DNA of 25,890 nt. It comes from Candidatus Segatella albertsiae. GTDB lineage: Bacteria; Bacteroidota; Bacteroidia; Bacteroidales; Bacteroidaceae. The stretch is taken from positions 1 through 25,890 of the forward strand of contig DKCU01000037.1 of assembly GCA_002451555.1 (NCBI GenBank), in the 5' to 3' direction. The notes under the pieces are model-generated. The model had not been told where the DNA came from and did no database searches. It worked only from the letters and a program-made list of their open reading frames with translations. The position numbers and the translations under genes are program-made. This document shows positions 17,057 through 24,165 of this stretch, in pieces (the stretch's first letter is position 1; the number at the start of each line of letters is the position of its first letter).

Positions 17057-17093
17057 TGTCCAATAATTAGACACTACCGTCTAAAAAATAGAC
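17057..17093. promoter_or_regulatory. Phased TAGAC/GTCTA array, probable enhancer for the NtrC-like activator
   Basis: Half-sites occur at 17057 (TGTCC, degenerate), 17068-17072 (TAGAC), 17079-17083 (GTCTA) and 17089-17093 (TAGAC), 10-11 bp apart and so on one face of the helix. They build TTAGACACTACCGTCTAA (17067-17084) and GTCTA-N5-TAGAC (17079-17093). The centre lies about 100 bp upstream of the predicted sigma-54 start, a normal enhancer distance. Confidence 0.65.
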
Positions 17094-17127
17094 AAAAGCG
17101 CAAGGAGCAAAGCATCCAACAACAAGA

Positions 17128-17184
17128 AACATTCTGCGGTTTTAGGCATTTTCATCTAAAAACATTTTGCGGTTTTCGGCAAAA
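17128..17184. repeat. Two 21-bp direct repeats before and in the fic promoter
   Basis: A 21-bp unit with core TGCGGTTTT occurs at 17128-17148 and 17161-17181, 33 bp apart, with two mismatches. The second copy also forms the inverted repeat TTTTGC-N8-GCAAAA (17165-17184), which covers the -33 element of the fic promoter. This is a plausible operator. Confidence 0.55.
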
Positions 17185-17196
17185 GTCGTATCTTTG
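17166..17196 (+). promoter_or_regulatory. Promoter of the fic gene
   Basis: TTTG (17166-17169), 19 bp, then TATCTTTG (17189-17196): a good match to the Bacteroidota vegetative promoter. Transcription would start roughly ten bases before the ATG at 17214, giving a very short leader with no obvious Shine-Dalgarno sequence. Confidence 0.7.
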
Positions 17197-17213
17197 CTGC
17201 AAAATTTAAAAGA

Positions 17214-18077
17214 ATGGCATTCGAGAAGGAAATCAAGGAATACGAGGATTTGAGGCAGAATTATCAAGCCTCTATCGTTAATAAAATGAGTAGAGAGGAG
17301 TACATCAAATATAATGAGGTGCTCTTCTCCACTCATTCATGCGCCATTGAGGGCAACTCGTTTTCTGTGGATGACACACGAGAACTGAAAGAGAAAGGAC
17401 TCGGAATGATTCCGACAGGCAAGACGCTGTTCGAAGCTTTCGAGATGCTTGACCATTTCGACGCTTTCGAGTATATGATGCAAAACACGGAACATCCGCT
17501 CGATGAAACTCTCTTGAAGGAAATCAACAAGCAAGTAACTCTCCACACCCTTTCCTATCGTGCGCCAGATGCCATTCCCGGAGAATATACCACTACCGAC
17601 ATGGCGGCAGGAGATACAGTTTTTGGCGACCACGAGGAATTAGTGGCAAAAGTTCCGAAACTTTTGGAATCAACAGAAAGGACGATTCAATCCGCATTAC
17701 AGGCACAAGATGCGTCAACTGCCCAATCAGCCGATGCCTCGACAATCAATTCATCCGATGCGCCCAATGTTCCTCACCCGATGGTATTGGCAGCTCGCTT
17801 TCATGGCTTCTATGAATATCTCCATCCTTTCCGCGATGGAAATGGAAGAACAGGACGACTCGTCAGCAACTATACCCTCTTGCGACTTGGTCATCCTCTC
17901 CTTATCATCCCATCCGAAGCGATACAAGAATACATATCAGCCCTCCGTTTGATTCGTACAGAAGCCACTGACGAACACCTCATACGCTTCTTTTTTAAAA
18001 TGGCGACGCAGAGAATGGAGGAAGAACTGAAGCAAAAGAAGGAGAACACCAAAAGGTTTATGAGCTTTTTATTTTAA
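17214..18077 (+). CDS. Class II Fic-domain protein (AMP-transferase type)
   Basis: The 287-aa protein carries the full Fic motif HPFRDGNGRTGR at 204-215, with catalytic His204 and the Asp/Asn/Arg residues for ATP and metal. An N-terminal inhibitory helix motif (SCAIEGN, 42-48, with Glu46) places it in class II, where the inhibitory helix is part of the same chain. Such enzymes usually transfer AMP to hydroxyl groups of target proteins when the inhibition is relieved. A Ser/Ala/Gln-rich low-complexity loop at about 163-187 sits just before the Fic core. The C-terminal helix is Lys/Glu-rich. No antitoxin gene is adjacent. The target is unknown, and its place between two exporter modules may be accidental. 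Confidence 0.93.
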   Translation: MAFEKEIKEYEDLRQNYQASIVNKMSREEYIKYNEVLFSTHSCAIEGNSFSVDDTRELKEKGLGMIPTGKTLFEAFEMLDHFDAFEYMMQNTEHPLDETLLKEINKQVTLHTLSYRAPDAIPGEYTTTDMAAGDTVFGDHEELVAKVPKLLESTERTIQSALQAQDASTAQSADASTINSSDAPNVPHPMVLAARFHGFYEYLHPFRDGNGRTGRLVSNYTLLRLGHPLLIIPSEAIQEYISALRLIRTEATDEHLIRFFFKMATQRMEEELKQKKENTKRFMSFLF

Positions 18078-18087
18078 GAAAAGTCAG

Positions 18088-18132
18088 AACATCCCCCTGT
18101 TTTAGCCATTTGGCAAAAAACAGGGGGATGTT
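18088..18132. terminator. Strong bidirectional terminator
   Basis: AACATCCCCCTGTTTT at the left pairs with AAAACAGGGGGATGTT at the right, and an inner GCCA/TGGC extends the stem towards the loop. A T-rich tail follows on the plus strand (TTTTGG). It separates the convergent fic (stop at 18077) and ABC ATPase (stop at 18137) genes. Confidence 0.9.
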
Positions 18133-18136
18133 TTGG

Positions 18137-18817
18137 TTATAGCTGATCACTCACCGCATCCACGACTTGTCCATCAAAGAGATTGATGATGCGGTTGGCG
18201 TAGGTGGCATCATGCTTGGAGTGCGTTACCATCACGATGGTGGTGCCCTCCTCGTTCAGTTCGCTAAGCAATTGCATCACCTCCATACCGTTCTTGGAGT
18301 CAAGATTACCCGTTGGCTCATCGGCAAGGATGATACTCGGCTTGCCTACCACGGCACGGGCGATGGCAACCCTTTGTTGCTGACCACCCGAAAGCTGATG
18401 GGGATAATGCTTGGCACGATGGCTAAGTTTCACCTTTCGCAAGATGTCAAGTACACGCTCCTTGCGTTCCGACTTTCCCACGCCAAGATACTTCAACTGC
18501 AAATCGACATTCTCCTCTACAGTCAACTCGTCGATAAGATTGAAGTTCTGGAATACGAAACCGATGCGCCCCTTACGATAGGCGGTACGCTCTCGCTCCT
18601 TGAGATGCCCCACCTCCACATCGTCCAACCAATATTTACCTTCCGTCGGACTGTCCAACAAGCCCAATATATTTAATAAGGTGGACTTTCCACAACCTGA
18701 TGGTCCCATGATGGCGATAAACTCGCCGTCCTTCACTTCTATGTTCACGCCGTTGAGGGCAATGGTCTCCACCTCGTCCGTGCGGAATATTCTTGTAAGA
18801 TTCTCTGTTCGTATCAT
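18137..18817 (-). CDS. ABC transporter ATPase, MacB/LolD type (module B)
   Basis: The 226-aa subunit has Walker A GPSGCGKST (38-46), Q-loop Gln90, LSGGQQQR (142-149), Walker B IILADE (162-167) and VTH. It is a clear paralogue of the module A ATPase at 11100-11765; the motifs fall at identical residue numbers. It follows the FtsX-type permease by 38 bp in the same operon. Unlike module A, no adaptor or TolC gene is linked, so the pair may act on membrane-bound substrates, release lipoproteins, sense peptides, or borrow the module A adaptor and duct. Which of these applies cannot be decided from the sequence. Confidence 0.95.
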   Translation of the reverse strand: MIRTENLTRIFRTDEVETIALNGVNIEVKDGEFIAIMGPSGCGKSTLLNILGLLDSPTEGKYWLDDVEVGHLKERERTAYRKGRIGFVFQNFNLIDELTVEENVDLQLKYLGVGKSERKERVLDILRKVKLSHRAKHYPHQLSGGQQQRVAIARAVVGKPSIILADEPTGNLDSKNGMEVMQLLSELNEEGTTIVMVTHSKHDATYANRIINLFDGQVVDAVSDQL

Positions 18818-18826
18818 CTTATATAA

Positions 18827-18854
18827 TGTTTAATGTGTAGTGTTTAATGTTTAC
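18827..18854. repeat. 14-bp repeat between permease and ATPase genes (module B)
   Basis: TGTTTAATGT occurs at 18827-18836 and 18841-18850, in two 14-bp units that differ only near their ends. The position and period match the repeat in the corresponding junction of module A. Confidence 0.6.
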
Positions 18855-18855
18855 G

Positions 18856-21213
18856 TTACTCCGTCTTGATGCTATCTATCGGATTCGATATAGCCGTCTT
18901 CAACGTACAACCGATGACGGAAACGAATGCCACCAACAAGGTGAAGACGGTTCCTGCCAATAATACCCACCATGGGAAGTCGATGCGATAGACGAAATCC
19001 ATCAGATAGTTTTGCATCAGTTTCACGCAAATCGGGATGGCGATGACCACAGCCACCACGGAACTAACGAGGAAGCGGCGAGCCAACTGCCATGCAGCAG
19101 CACCTATCGAGGCGCCCATCACCTTTCTCAAAGCTATCTGCCTTTTCTGCTGATTGCCGTAATATACTGACATTCCGAAGAGACCGAGGGCGGAGATGAG
19201 AATGGAAATGCCCATAAAGGTAAGGATGAGCACCATCATGTTATGTTTCTCCTTGAGATTGTTAGCCAAAGTATCATCTAGATACTCCATCTCCATTTCC
19301 GCAGGAATACCTATCAATTCCTTTGCCACTTGCCTACAGGTATTGCGGACAGCTTGCAAAGCTTTGGCATGGTCTCCGATGGTCTTGACAAGAACGGTAT
19401 ATCCTCCATGCCGTGGAGTGGTCACGATAACAGCATTATGCGACTTGTTGTCGTTTTCTGTCAGAGCATCGCCACTATGGTAGTCAGCAATGACTCCACA
19501 TACATTATACTCATGCCCATTTCTGCCTGGCATTCCGAAAACGCTTATGTCACGCATTCCAAACCAAGGCTTCTTTGCCGAAACACCAAAAGCACGCTTG
19601 GTTTCCTCCGTAACCCAAACCATCCCTTGAGTTGGCTCACAATACTTCTCCAGTACTTTCATACCTAGCATCTTCATCGCCGTGGAGTCTATCATGCACA
19701 CTCGAAGCATGGAAACCAGCTCTTGATTGTCATTATGCACACCATTTCCCCAACTGTTGATAGGGTTATTGCTTCCATAGGTTGCCTCGCTCACTTCCGG
19801 AAGGCTCTTCAATCTATTAACAAGGATGCCCATCTGCTCAGCCGATCTATCCAAGGATGAGCTAATGGAAAGAATGTCCTTCGTCTGATAACCCAATGGC
19901 AGATTGGAAAGATGATGCATCTGGAGCATCATGGTCATCGCCATCACCACCAACGTAACACTAATCACGTTTTGGGCAACGACAAACACCTTACTCAGCC
20001 ACATCTTGCTGCACAAGCGAATAGTACCCTTCACGACATCAATCGGATTGAACCGAGACACGACAATGGCTGGCAGCAAGCCCGAGAAAAAGGCGGCAAC
20101 CAAATATGCCAATGGCAAGAACCACAGGAGGTCAACGGAATGGAAGAGCGAGATTTTCGTTTCCAATATCATATTGAATAGCGGTATGAATGCCCAAGTG
20201 ATAAAGACACCCAGCAGGAAACAAATCGCCGTAAAAAGCGCAGACTCCTTCAGATAGCGCAGCATCACACCATAGACCGTCTCACCCAACAATCGGCGAG
20301 TGGCCATTTCCTTGGCACGATTACCTATCTGTGCCACCGTAAGATTGATATAGTTGAAGATGGCAGAAAGCAACAATACCAACGCCACCAACAACAAGAC
20401 ATTTACCAAAGTGCGATTGCCATGAGAGAAAATATCTGAACTCTCATTAAAATGCACCTTGTCCCATCTCACCAACTGGCTTCCCCACATAAAGGTCACA
20501 CCGTCATTCTCACGTTTCCAACCTTTCCAATATCCCTGATATTTCTTTAGTAGATTTTCTGCAACCTTATCAGGATTGGCATCCTTAGCCAAACGAACGA
20601 TAGGAAATGTCATACCAAACTGATCCATCGGTTGAGTTTGCGCCTCTATGAGCTTCATCGAAACAAACACATCATATTGAGGAAGAATATCCTCTGAGTC
20701 GAAATCCTCCATGATTCCCACCACTTTCAGCTTCAAAGTATCGCAGATAATCGTTTTTCCAATAGGGTTCTCCTGACCAAAGGCTTTTCTGGCAAAAGAT
20801 TCCGATACCATCGCCTGTTGGGCATTCGTCAATAGTTTATCTGCAGAGCAACCATGGCATTTATAGCCAAGCATCTGAGAGAAATTGGGGTCTATTGCCA
20901 AATATTTCGCCTCATAATACCTGCCATCCACCACAGCCCCCTTGTCTGTATAAAAATCACCAATTCTCGTCCACTCCTTGATTTCGGGAATGGAAGGGAA
21001 AAACTCCTTCGGTGTTCCTGTAGTCATACCAAGATTATCGCCCGAACCTACGAAATAGAGTTCCTTCGACAACTTTTGATTCGTTCCAACCCGATACTCC
21101 ATACTGGCGTAAGACACCAGAATCAGCACAAAAGCCAGGGCTATCGAAAGCCCGAAAGCCTCGATAGCCGCATAAAGCTTGTTGTGAGAGAGAAATTTGA
21201 AATAACTTTTCAT
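18856..21213 (-). CDS. FtsX/MacB-type ABC permease (module B)
   Basis: The 785-aa intact permease has an N-terminal helix (AFGLSIALAFVLILVSYA), a periplasmic MacB-like domain, and a first FtsX block with GNRAKEMATRRLLGETVYGV. A middle helix follows (VFVAQNVISVTLVVMAM), then a second periplasmic domain and a last FtsX block with GNQQKRQIALRKVMGASIG. The frame stays open to 21441. The ATG at 21211-21213 (MKSYFKFLSH) is preferred because it starts the conserved region and because a promoter lies at 21296-21327, inside the extension. It is transcribed divergently from the REC-Fis regulator and with the ATPase at 18137. It is paralogous in architecture to the interrupted module A permease. Confidence 0.92.
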   Translation of the reverse strand: MKSYFKFLSHNKLYAAIEAFGLSIALAFVLILVSYASMEYRVGTNQKLSKELYFVGSGDNLGMTTGTPKEFFPSIPEIKEWTRIGDFYTDKGAVVDGRYYEAKYLAIDPNFSQMLGYKCHGCSADKLLTNAQQAMVSESFARKAFGQENPIGKTIICDTLKLKVVGIMEDFDSEDILPQYDVFVSMKLIEAQTQPMDQFGMTFPIVRLAKDANPDKVAENLLKKYQGYWKGWKRENDGVTFMWGSQLVRWDKVHFNESSDIFSHGNRTLVNVLLLVALVLLLSAIFNYINLTVAQIGNRAKEMATRRLLGETVYGVMLRYLKESALFTAICFLLGVFITWAFIPLFNMILETKISLFHSVDLLWFLPLAYLVAAFFSGLLPAIVVSRFNPIDVVKGTIRLCSKMWLSKVFVVAQNVISVTLVVMAMTMMLQMHHLSNLPLGYQTKDILSISSSLDRSAEQMGILVNRLKSLPEVSEATYGSNNPINSWGNGVHNDNQELVSMLRVCMIDSTAMKMLGMKVLEKYCEPTQGMVWVTEETKRAFGVSAKKPWFGMRDISVFGMPGRNGHEYNVCGVIADYHSGDALTENDNKSHNAVIVTTPRHGGYTVLVKTIGDHAKALQAVRNTCRQVAKELIGIPAEMEMEYLDDTLANNLKEKHNMMVLILTFMGISILISALGLFGMSVYYGNQQKRQIALRKVMGASIGAAAWQLARRFLVSSVVAVVIAIPICVKLMQNYLMDFVYRIDFPWWVLLAGTVFTLLVAFVSVIGCTLKTAISNPIDSIKTE

Positions 21214-21295
21214 CCTATATTCATTTTTTGTTTTCTTGATGGATAGCCTCAGCACTATTGCAGAGACACGAGGCATTTCTTGCTGAAAGCCACTG

Positions 21296-21327
21296 CAAAA
21301 GTACTGCTTTTTGTACTTCCCAGCAAA
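21296..21327 (-). promoter_or_regulatory. Promoter of the module B permease operon
   Basis: On the minus strand TTTG (21324-21327), 20 bp, then TACTTTTG (21296-21303): an excellent Bacteroidota vegetative promoter. No sigma-54 element was found here, in contrast to module A. The predicted leader is about 75 nt. Confidence 0.75.
21299..21318. promoter_or_regulatory. Inverted repeat inside the module B permease promoter
   Basis: AAGTAC-N8-GTACTT is a perfect dyad lying between and over the -33 and -7 elements. A protein bound here would block RNA polymerase, so it is a repressor-operator candidate. Confidence 0.55.
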
Positions 21328-21353
21328 TAAAGAAGGGGTACGAGAGGTGGTTT

Positions 21354-21392
21354 GTATGAAATTCATACACTCTTCTGTATGATTATTATACA
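21354..21392. promoter_or_regulatory. GTATGA palindromes between the divergent module B promoters
   Basis: GTATGAA-A-TTCATAC (21354-21368) is a perfect palindrome with a one-base centre. TGTAT-N7-ATACA (21376-21392) follows. GTATGA recurs at 21354 and 21377. They lie between the permease promoter and the regulator promoter and are good candidates for the DNA site of the REC-Fis regulator. Confidence 0.55.
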
Positions 21393-21406
21393 TAACTCGT
21401 TCTTTC

Positions 21407-21438
21407 GTTGGGGATTTCGAGAAAAATGAGTATTTTTG
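21407..21438 (+). promoter_or_regulatory. Promoter of the module B regulator-kinase pair
   Basis: GTTG (21407-21410), 20 bp, then TATTTTTG (21431-21438). Transcription would start near 21445, so the leader contains the 17-bp tandem repeats. Confidence 0.7.
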
Positions 21439-21452
21439 CAAAGTGATATAAC

Positions 21453-21521
21453 TATTCTGATAAGAAGAAATATTCTATAAGAAGAATTATTCTATAAGAA
21501 GAATTATTCTATAAGGAGAAC
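21453..21521 (+). repeat. 17-bp tandem repeats in the regulator leader
   Basis: TATTCTATAAGAAGAAT starts at 21471 and 21488. A third copy at 21505 reads TATTCTATAAGGAGAAC and supplies the AAGGAG ribosome-binding site of the regulator. A degenerate copy precedes at 21453. A change of copy number would alter leader length or the number of purine-rich sites upstream of the ATG at 21528. Confidence 0.8.
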
Positions 21522-21527
21522 GATTAG

Positions 21528-22046
21528 ATGAAATATGGAACCATACTTGTTATCGACGACAATCCGGCGATACTCACGGCATTGAAGATTTGCTTGGACG
21601 GCACCTTCGATTGCATCCTCACCTTGCCCAACCCCGACACTGCCCCGACCTTGTTGCAACAAGAGCGGGTGGAAGTCATCTTGCTCGACATGAACTTCTC
21701 TCTGGGAGTAAACAGTGGGCAAGACGGTTTGCTTTGGCTTCGCACCTTTCGCCGACTGCACGCCAACATTCCCGTTGTACTCATCACTGCCTACGCCAAC
21801 GTCCAGCTGGCGATAAAAGGATTGAAAAGTGGAGCCGCCGACTTCGTGACCAAGCCTTGGGATAACGACGACTTGATTCGTGTGCTCAAGGATGCCATCG
21901 ACAACAATACGGAAGTGGCGACCTTGGAAAGCTTCGAAAATGACTACATCAAGAAAGTGGTGGATAAATGCCACGGCAACATCTCTCGTGCCGCCGAGTT
22001 GCTCGGCATTACGAGACAGACACTTTATGCCAAGTTGAGGAGATGA
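21528..22046 (+). CDS. REC-Fis response regulator without AAA+ domain (module B)
   Basis: The 172-aa protein has a receiver with Asp10/Asp11, phospho-acceptor Asp54, Thr87 and Lys109. A short linker leads to a Fis-type helix-turn-helix (about 135-172, CHGNISRAAELLGITRQTLYAKL). It has no sigma-54 AAA+ domain, so it should act like RegA/ActR regulators on ordinary promoters. The receiver shares the peculiar LLDMNFS-x-G-x-NSG segment with the module A regulator, which points to common ancestry. It starts after a purine-rich ribosome-binding site within a tandem repeat. It is followed by its kinase and diverges from the FtsX/ABC operon, its likely target. Confidence 0.92.
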   Translation: MKYGTILVIDDNPAILTALKICLDGTFDCILTLPNPDTAPTLLQQERVEVILLDMNFSLGVNSGQDGLLWLRTFRRLHANIPVVLITAYANVQLAIKGLKSGAADFVTKPWDNDDLIRVLKDAIDNNTEVATLESFENDYIKKVVDKCHGNISRAAELLGITRQTLYAKLRR

Positions 22047-22055
22047 GGAGTTAAA

Positions 22056-22076
22056 AGTTAGGAGTTAGGAGTTAGG
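22056..22076 (+). repeat. AGTTAGG x3 in regulator-kinase spacer (module B)
   Basis: AGTTAGG is repeated three times in tandem at 22056, 22063 and 22070, followed by ACAA. The module A spacer has the related AAGGAGTT repeats followed by AAGACAA. Confidence 0.6.
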
Positions 22077-22101
22077 ACAAATGCATTAGGACTACTATAC
22101 A

Positions 22102-23007
22102 ATGGATATAATTAAGGCAATATATATAATAGGTGGAATCTGCCTAGCGATAGGAGGTATTATTTATCTTTTCCTTCACCACCAACGAAGGTTGAAAGAC
22201 CGTGCCTTCCTAATGAGAGAAGCTGTGAGAAATGGTGATTACGCTTTCCGCCTCTCCTCGAAAGGCTTGTTGCCGGGCGAAAAAGCCTTGCAAGAGGCAC
22301 TCAACGACATGGAGGGTGACATCGCACGTCTTGTAGCCAAACATGAAGTGGAGTCTTGGCAGAAACTGACCCGCGTACTCACCCACGAAATCATGAATGC
22401 CACAGCTCCCATCTCCAGCATTTGCCAAGCCTACCTCAGCAGCCCAAAGATAAAGGGAACTCCCTATGAGGAAGGCATCCGTGCCATCCACGACACCAGC
22501 AAGTCACTCACAGCCTTTGTGGATAGTTATCGCAAACTCACCCAACTGCAAGAACCCATCATCCAAAGCATCCCTTTGATGCCTTTCTTCGAAAGCATCA
22601 AGACACTCTATCCCAACATCGACTGGCGTGTTTCCCTTCCTGTTGATGCAACGATGGATGCCGATGAAAACATGTTGCGTCAAGTTTTTATCAACCTGAC
22701 GAAAAATGCCATAGAGGCTCAAGCCACAGCCATCGACATTCGAGTAAGAGACAATAAAGGCAGCAGAAATACCCACCTCTTTTTCAGCAACAACGGCAAC
22801 CCCATCCCTGCCGATGCTGCTCGTGAGATTTTCATCCCATTCTTCACCACCAAGTCTTCGGGTTCTGGCATCGGCCTTAGCATTTCCCGTCAGATGCTGA
22901 TGATGCAAGATATAGAACTGAGTCTTGCGGAAAAGAATGTACCAGGCTTTCACGTCACCTTCCAATTGGAAGTTCTAAAGAAGAATGGAAGTTTTGCAGA
23001 AGAATGA
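22102..23007 (+). CDS. Sensor histidine kinase, module B
   Basis: The 301-aa kinase has one N-terminal membrane helix (about 5-25). The phospho-acceptor helix has LTHEIMNATAPI and His95. The HATPase_c domain has an N-box NLTKNAIEA (198-206) and a G-box GSGIGLSIS (254-262). It resembles the module A kinase but is about 80 residues shorter, because the PAS-like region between membrane helix and kinase core is missing. With no sensor domain of its own, it may respond to the membrane or to a partner such as the FtsX permease encoded next to it, as in peptide-sensing Bce-type systems. That parallel is inference. Confidence 0.9.
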   Translation: MDIIKAIYIIGGICLAIGGIIYLFLHHQRRLKDRAFLMREAVRNGDYAFRLSSKGLLPGEKALQEALNDMEGDIARLVAKHEVESWQKLTRVLTHEIMNATAPISSICQAYLSSPKIKGTPYEEGIRAIHDTSKSLTAFVDSYRKLTQLQEPIIQSIPLMPFFESIKTLYPNIDWRVSLPVDATMDADENMLRQVFINLTKNAIEAQATAIDIRVRDNKGSRNTHLFFSNNGNPIPADAAREIFIPFFTTKSSGSGIGLSISRQMLMMQDIELSLAEKNVPGFHVTFQLEVLKKNGSFAEE

Positions 23008-23062
23008 CGGATACAGCAAAGAATTTGATACATAAGAGCAAAGAGTTTTCGAATAAAAGCAG

Positions 23063-23070
23063 TACCTTTG
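23063..23070 (+). promoter_or_regulatory. -7 element of the hydrolase gene
   Basis: TACCTTTG matches TAnnTTTG about 90 bp before the start codon. No clear -33 partner is seen. The leader holds small palindromes: CCTTGCAAGG (23096-23105) and GTAAG-N6-CTTAC (23105-23120). Confidence 0.5.
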
Positions 23071-23160
23071 CAGAAGATTTCTGTGCAAGAGATTTCCTTG
23101 CAAGGTAAGATTTTCCTTACAGAAGATTTTAAAATATAAAAAATTGATAAAACAACGACA

Positions 23161-24081
23161 ATGAAAAAGATGAGAACACTTATCCTCGCCATCTGCGCCA
23201 TGCTCGCTCTTGGTGCAAACGCAAAGACCGAACTTACCTCCGTACAGGGAGACCACGGCAAGCTCGATGTGAAGATTCAGACTCCTGACGATCCTGCAGA
23301 GTTGGCTAAAGCAGCAAAAAACAACAAAAAGGGGAAGAAAGCCAAAAAGAATGACAAAGTAGCAAACGCAGAGACGATGAAGAAGTATCCTCTCCTTGTG
23401 CTCTGCCATGGTTTCGGCGGCGACAAGGAGGGAAAGCTCTTCGACTGCCTCGTGGATAGCCTCAACAAGAAAGGTATCGCCGTGCTCCGCTTCGACTTTA
23501 ATGGTCACGGCAAGAGCGATGGAAAATTCGAGGACATGACCGTGCCTAACGAGATAGAAGATGCCAAGTGTATCTTGCGATATGCTTCCTCACTGCCTTG
23601 GGTCAGCGAGATAGCTTTAGGTGGTCACTCCCAGGGTGGCGTGGTTTCAGCCATGACCAGCGGACAGCTCGCCGCTAAGCCAGAGCAAGACATCAAGCCT
23701 ATCTCAGCCCTCGTGCTCCTAGCCCCAGCTGCAGTTTTAAGAGATGATGCATTGAGAGGCAACACCTTCGGCAAGATGTACGACCCCAAGAATCCTCCTG
23801 CCAAGATAGAGATGTGGGGCGGAAAATGCCTCGGTGGCAACTATATCCGCACCGCAGTCAACCTGCCTATCTACGAGACGGCAAAGAATTACCAAGGCCC
23901 AGAGTGCATTCTCCACGGCGATGCCGACCGAGTGGTGCCTTACACCTACGGCCAGCGTTTCCACTACCTCAACAAGCAGAGCGAGTGGCACTTGCTGCCT
24001 GATGCCGACCATGGTTTCAGCAACCAGGAGGAGAAAAGCGCACATATCGCCAGCGAGTTCCTCGCCAAAGTTTTGAAATAA
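23161..24081 (+). CDS. Secreted alpha/beta hydrolase, probable esterase
   Basis: The 306-aa protein has a signal peptide (cleavage near ANA, residue 21). The alpha/beta hydrolase core carries CHGFGG (82-87, oxyanion region), RFDFNGHGKSDG (110-121), nucleophile Ser157 in GGHSQGG, acid Asp256 in HGDADRVVP and His284 in DADHGF. The pattern resembles the feruloyl/cinnamoyl esterase group (Est1E-like), with a lid-like insert between the nucleophile and the acid. A Lys/Asn-rich stretch at about 50-67 (KNNKKGKKAKKNDK core) is unusual and probably an exposed loop or interaction segment. The substrate is not known; a dietary or plant ester is one possibility. It has its own -7 element and does not look like part of the two-component operon. 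Confidence 0.88.
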   Translation: MKKMRTLILAICAMLALGANAKTELTSVQGDHGKLDVKIQTPDDPAELAKAAKNNKKGKKAKKNDKVANAETMKKYPLLVLCHGFGGDKEGKLFDCLVDSLNKKGIAVLRFDFNGHGKSDGKFEDMTVPNEIEDAKCILRYASSLPWVSEIALGGHSQGGVVSAMTSGQLAAKPEQDIKPISALVLLAPAAVLRDDALRGNTFGKMYDPKNPPAKIEMWGGKCLGGNYIRTAVNLPIYETAKNYQGPECILHGDADRVVPYTYGQRFHYLNKQSEWHLLPDADHGFSNQEEKSAHIASEFLAKVLK

Positions 24082-24096
24082 AAAACTCTGAAAGTT

Positions 24097-24128
24097 CTTG
24101 GTTCTTTCGAAAAATAGTATTACCTTTG
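24097..24128 (+). promoter_or_regulatory. Promoter of the small-protein pair
   Basis: CTTG (24097-24100), 20 bp, then TACCTTTG (24121-24128). The spacing is ideal, with about 35 nt of leader before the first ATG. Confidence 0.65.
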
Positions 24129-24165
24129 TCACCATAAAACAATAATATAACACCATATTAAGATT

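Noticed and set aside
7557..17063. An 11-base word (AGCCTGTCCAA) shared by the hairpin at 7557 and the tolC upstream region at 17053
   Set aside because: Many shared 11-mers are expected by chance in a window of this size, and there is no gene near 7557 that would use it.
21214..21440. Sigma-54 promoter for the module B permease
   Set aside because: TGGC occurs but no TTGC block follows at the required spacing; a vegetative promoter explains the region.
21214..21441. N-terminal extension of the module B permease
   Set aside because: The extension contains the operon's promoter and palindromes and has no conserved sequence; the permease family starts at MKSYFKFLSH.
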